Source: Thermodesulfobacteriota bacterium (lineage in GTDB: Bacteria > Desulfobacterota_D > UBA1144 > Nemesobacterales > UBA2774). Taken from it: DNA of 8,937 bases. Positions 6,135-8,937 of the stretch are shown here, piece after piece (position 1 is the stretch's first letter; each line of letters starts with the position of its first letter). The stretch lies in contig JBCCIH010000092.1 in assembly GCA_039028315.1 (NCBI GenBank), positions 1 through 8,937 of the forward strand, written 5' to 3'. The notes beneath the pieces were generated by a model. It did not search any database. It had not been told where the DNA came from and saw only the letters and a program-made list of their open reading frames with translations. Made by a program: the position numbers and the translations under genes.

Positions 6135-6163
6135 TATATATCATATGTAAAAATGTAAATCAA
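6135..6163 (-). promoter_or_regulatory. Candidate promoter for the AssT-family gene
   Basis: On the minus strand TTGATT (6163-6158) and TATATA (6140-6135) are separated by 17 bases, each with four of six consensus matches. It sits between the desaturase stop and the AssT-family start, so the lipoprotein gene may be transcribed alone. The region is AT-rich, so chance matches are common. Confidence 0.4.
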
Positions 6164-6220
6164 TCATTATCATCATAGTAGGTAAAATGAGGAATGAGGG
6201 GTGAGTAATCTAATAAAAAC

Positions 6221-7339
6221 TTATGGAGCCTGTGCTAGCTCACGTAGCCAATTATAGTGTGATTTAAGTCCATCAATAAATCCTCCGTGGGCAGAATAAG
6301 GAATACCATATTCCTGACAAGTTTGCTCAACTATAACAGACATATCTGGATAATTAATATGGCATATCTGCGGAAAGAGGTGATGCTCCACCTGGTAGTT
6401 TAGCCCTCCAAGGTACCATGTAAGTAGTTTATTATTTCTTGCAAAATCCACCGTTGTGCTGATCTGATGAACAATCCAAGTTCTGTCCATTATACCGGCT
6501 TGTTCATCATGCATTGGAAACTCTGCTTCTTCAACACAGTGTGCAAGCTGAAATACAACTGACATAATCACACCTTGTATCATTGCTATAAAAATATAAA
6601 ATGCAATCACATAAACAATCGGATAATACAAGGACGGAATAATAAAAGCGATTGTGAAAAAGAAGATCTTTCCTCCAAAAAATATTAGAGCATCAAGCCC
6701 TTTGGGACGTTTTATTTTGTGACCGTTTTCCTCTCCTTTGAAGTAAACCACAAAATCATCTATTAGCTGCCATTTAATCGCTAAAAATCCATAGAGGAAC
6801 CAAATATAAATGTGCTGGAATCTATGGAAAAAGTGTTTCTTATGATGCGGGGTGAAACGAGCAAATATGCCTACTTCAACATCGCTGTCATGCCCTACAA
6901 TGTTTGGGTAGGAATGATGGTAGTAATTATGCTTGCTGCGCCAAAAATATGAGCTTCCGCCAATTAAATCTAGCCAGTGACCCATAAGTTTATTTACAAC
7001 TTTATATTTTGAGTAAGCGCCATGAATGGCATCGTGCATTACATTAAAAGCCTGTGCATTAAGTGCAAAACCAAGCGAGAGCGAAGCAAGAATGATACCC
7101 CAGAGAGGGAGCCCGGCGAAAACTATCAAACAATAGGAAACAACAACCCAGGATACAGATAAAAAGGACTTTAGGTACATGCTAAAGCAGTCCTTCTTAT
7201 TCTTTGATGTATTCTCAAAATATGCATTTACTCTATTTGTAAGCTCTCTTTCAAACTCACTGTTACGAGCGAAACGTATTTTAGAATTAGACTTTGGCTC
7301 TTTATTCGAAACTGAGACTTCAGAATTAGCATTCGGCAT
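6221..7339 (-). CDS. Membrane fatty-acid desaturase (front-end / linoleoyl-CoA desaturase type)
   Basis: This 372-residue integral membrane di-iron enzyme puts a cis double bond into acyl chains of lipids or acyl-CoA. All three histidine boxes are visible: HDAIH (102-106), HNYYHH (137-142) and QVEHH (316-320). Gln as the first residue of the third box is typical of front-end (delta-5/delta-6-like) enzymes. Extra likely ligands are H266 in QLAHC and H291 in VHQIST. Hydrophobic pairs at about 58-98 and 219-265 fit the usual four-helix layout. There is no fused cytochrome b5 domain, so electrons must come from a separate donor not seen in this window. The ATG at 7339 lacks a clear Shine-Dalgarno, but no other Met precedes residue 54. 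Position specificity cannot be told from sequence. Confidence 0.9.
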   Translation of the reverse strand: MPNANSEVSVSNKEPKSNSKIRFARNSEFERELTNRVNAYFENTSKNKKDCFSMYLKSFLSVSWVVVSYCLIVFAGLPLWGIILASLSLGFALNAQAFNVMHDAIHGAYSKYKVVNKLMGHWLDLIGGSSYFWRSKHNYYHHSYPNIVGHDSDVEVGIFARFTPHHKKHFFHRFQHIYIWFLYGFLAIKWQLIDDFVVYFKGEENGHKIKRPKGLDALIFFGGKIFFFTIAFIIPSLYYPIVYVIAFYIFIAMIQGVIMSVVFQLAHCVEEAEFPMHDEQAGIMDRTWIVHQISTTVDFARNNKLLTWYLGGLNYQVEHHLFPQICHINYPDMSVIVEQTCQEYGIPYSAHGGFIDGLKSHYNWLRELAQAP

Positions 7340-7587
7340 TATTGTGTATTCAGATTACATAAAGCACGGCGCGAGAAACATTTAGTGTTTCCTAACAATA
7401 ATAATCATTACTGTTTAATTTAAACTCTATTATCTGTTAGGCTGGAAGTGCGGTTAGTAAAACGAGCTTTGCTTATGTCTTATCCCCTTTTGTATTTAAA
7501 ACTGATCAGAGTATATCACTTCAATATACAAGTACAATCCTAGCTTTGCTTTGAGAATCGAATGCGCTTGCTAATCAACACTGATCC
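7340..7587. other. Intergenic region upstream of the desaturase, rich in inverted repeats
   Basis: About 250 bases separate two minus-strand genes and hold no recognisable gene. There is no clear terminator after the pyruvate kinase stop. Structures seen are a long inverted repeat (7391-7441), a palindrome inside it (7413-7425), GTATAT/ATATAC arms (7511-7529), and AGCTTTGCTT twice (7465-7474 and 7542-7551). No good -35/-10 pair for the desaturase was found. Confidence 0.45.
7391..7441. repeat. Nested inverted repeat upstream of the desaturase
   Basis: Outer arms CCTAACA (7391-7397) and TGTTAGG (7435-7441) continue inward as ATAATA and TATTAT with one bulged base. The loop carries the palindrome GTTTAA-T-TTAAAC (7413-7425). 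It lies 52-102 bases upstream of the desaturase ATG, where a regulator site or a leader RNA fold would be expected. Confidence 0.4.
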
Positions 7588-8937
7588 TTATTCGATAGCT
7601 CTAATTTGAATGGCATCAATTCCGGCTCCAGCAATTATATCAGAGAGCACTACCACTCTATCTCCTGGGAGAAATCCCTCTCGCATCCTAAGAATCGTGA
7701 TTGCATTCTGGATGGTCTTTTCCGGATCTTTGCTAAACTCAATGCGGTGAGCTATCACGCTTCTGTTTAAAAACAGCTGACGTCTTGTTCTGTTATCGTT
7801 GGTAAAAGCGTATATATATGTTTTAGTAGGTCTGCAGTTTGTAAGATACTGCGCCATTATACCCCTTCTTGTTATTACTAAAATGCCCTTTGCTTCAATG
7901 GACTCTGCAAGACTGATTGCGGATGCGGCAACACTCTGCTTATCGTCATGATTTTGAAGATTTCTGCTAAAGTTCATCCCTGGAAGCTGTTCTGAGGCAG
8001 TTGCAATTTTATGAATGTTTTCTATACAGCGGATAGGATACTTCCCAACAGCAGTCTCCCCTGAGAGCATAACGGCGTCGACTTCGCTGTACACTGCGTT
8101 TGCAACATCTGTCACTTCAGCTCTTGTAGGAAGGGGTTTTTCGATCATAGATTCTAAAAGGTGAGTAGCCACAATAACCCTTTTCCCCTTCTCATGACAT
8201 TTACGAACTATTGTGCGCTGAATGTTCGGAAGATCTTGTAGCTCAACCTCAACTCCCAGATCGCCCCTGGCTACCATTACTGCGTCAGACGCATCTATTA
8301 TTTCGTCTATATTAGCAACGCCTTCCTGGTCTTCAATCTTAGAGATGATTTTTATCTTTCCTACCTTATCACCTAAAATCCGTTTTAGTTCCTCTACATC
8401 ACTTGCCTGTCTGACAAATGAAAGTGCAATAAAATCAACATTCTGCTCAAGACCAAACTCAACATGTCTTTTATCATGTTCCGTGATCGATGGAAGATTT
8501 ACTCTTATCCCAGGCAGGTTCACATGGCTTTGGCTTTTTAGCATACCTCCGTCAAGGACCTTGCACTCCATAGTGCCGCGGTTTTTCTTTAAGATCTCAA
8601 GGTTAATGAGGCCGCTATCTACAGTTATCTTATCTCCTTCGTTCAAAGTATTAATAAGGTCTTCGTAATTAATGCTGAAAGATGAGATTTCGGCTTCCTG
8701 ATTGCCAACCGACACTGTGATAATATCACCTTCATTTAGATGTATATCGTTATCCATACTGCCGGTTCTTATTTCCGGCCCCTCTAAATCCATTAAAATA
8801 GGGATTGAGTCTTTTATTCTCTGATTGATATTCTTAACTGACCTTATTACTTGCTCGTGAGTGTCGTGAGTGCCGTGGGACATATTCAGGCGCACCACAT
8901 TCATTCCAGCAACGTACATCTTCATCATCATCTCATA
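7588..8937 (-). CDS. pyk: Pyruvate kinase, N-terminus beyond the window
   Basis: It catalyses the last step of glycolysis, phosphoenolpyruvate plus ADP to pyruvate plus ATP, in the cytosol. The frame stays open to the window edge: two codons (Tyr, Glu) precede the first visible Met at 8931, and the MYVAGMNVVRLNMSHG block normally lies about 25 residues into the protein, so the true start is outside. Counting from the Met at 8931: substrate loop GPEIRTG (51-57), catalytic-type lysine in IISKIE (K198), metal and phosphate segment MVARGDLG (219-226), and PTRAEVTDVANAV (268-280) followed by MLSGETA (288-294). A normal C-terminal domain follows, ending in IQIRAIE. Unusual points are THLLES where TQMLES is common, and a mixed cation signature (L49, E50, E53, T56). 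No terminator is visible. Confidence 0.95.
   Translation of the reverse strand, partial: YEMMMKMYVAGMNVVRLNMSHGTHDTHEQVIRSVKNINQRIKDSIPILMDLEGPEIRTGSMDNDIHLNEGDIITVSVGNQEAEISSFSINYEDLINTLNEGDKITVDSGLINLEILKKNRGTMECKVLDGGMLKSQSHVNLPGIRVNLPSITEHDKRHVEFGLEQNVDFIALSFVRQASDVEELKRILGDKVGKIKIISKIEDQEGVANIDEIIDASDAVMVARGDLGVEVELQDLPNIQRTIVRKCHEKGKRVIVATHLLESMIEKPLPTRAEVTDVANAVYSEVDAVMLSGETAVGKYPIRCIENIHKIATASEQLPGMNFSRNLQNHDDKQSVAASAISLAESIEAKGILVITRRGIMAQYLTNCRPTKTYIYAFTNDNRTRRQLFLNRSVIAHRIEFSKDPEKTIQNAITILRMREGFLPGDRVVVLSDIIAGAGIDAIQIRAIE

Noticed and set aside
3580..6206. GGGTGAGT at 3580-3587 and 6199-6206, both downstream of minus-strand genes
   Set aside because: An 8-mer shared twice in 9 kb is expected by chance and no longer similarity surrounds it.
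7179..7385. 68-codon plus-strand frame over the desaturase N-terminus
   Set aside because: It has no ribosome site or motif and overlaps a real gene on the other strand.
8222..8668. 148-codon plus-strand frame opposite pyruvate kinase
   Set aside because: It is fully antisense to a highly conserved enzyme and Ser/Thr-rich without any motif, as expected for a shadow frame.
8929..8931. ATG at 8931 as the start of pyruvate kinase
   Set aside because: The frame continues to the window edge and the conserved N-terminal strand is missing, so this Met is internal.

Overview
The window comes from a Gram-negative bacterium with a fairly AT-rich genome and very AT-rich intergenic DNA. The evidence is an MlaF-type outer-membrane lipid transport ATPase, a lipoprotein with a clean lipobox, and an exported protein with a standard signal peptide. 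The protein styles (MlaF, PmtA-like methyltransferase, DUF378, a front-end-type desaturase, a pyruvate kinase with an E/T cation signature) suggest a deltaproteobacterium-like or related lineage. I cannot name a taxon from sequence alone. Nothing looks like a phage, transposon, CRISPR array, tRNA or rRNA; this reads as ordinary chromosome with mostly single-gene transcription units.

Layout. An mlaF-like ABC ATPase (minus, 18-770) is divergent from a PmtA-like phospholipid N-methyltransferase (plus, 1029-1643), with a good candidate promoter for each in the shared gap. Next comes an exported acetoacetate-decarboxylase-fold protein (plus, 1930-2730) whose catalytic lysine pair appears to be missing. 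It converges on a short-chain dehydrogenase/reductase (minus, 2783-3535) that lacks the usual catalytic Tyr, with a strong GC hairpin between the two. A 74-residue DUF378 membrane protein (minus, 3636-3860) follows. An AT-rich gap then leads to a 5'-truncated remnant of a photolyase/cryptochrome-related gene (plus, about 4154-4429). The right half holds three minus-strand genes: a large arylsulfotransferase-family lipoprotein (4471-6069), a fatty-acid desaturase (6221-7339) and a pyruvate kinase whose N-terminus lies beyond the window (7588-8937).

How the genes fit together. There is no obvious shared pathway or long operon. A loose envelope-lipid theme is visible: phospholipid transport (mlaF), head-group methylation (PmtA-like) and acyl-chain desaturation, plus two exported proteins. 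Linking them functionally is inference only. Three start sites were moved inward from the longest open frame. At 1930 and 3860 the Shine-Dalgarno sequence lies inside the longer frame; at 1029 the choice also rests on family length.

I did not find a convincing new multi-gene system. The points most worth a second look are the lysine-less exported ADC-like protein, the AssT-family lipoprotein that cannot form the family's structural disulfide, the Tyr-less SDR, the photolyase remnant whose homology continues upstream of its first ATG, and the mixed monovalent-cation signature in the pyruvate kinase.
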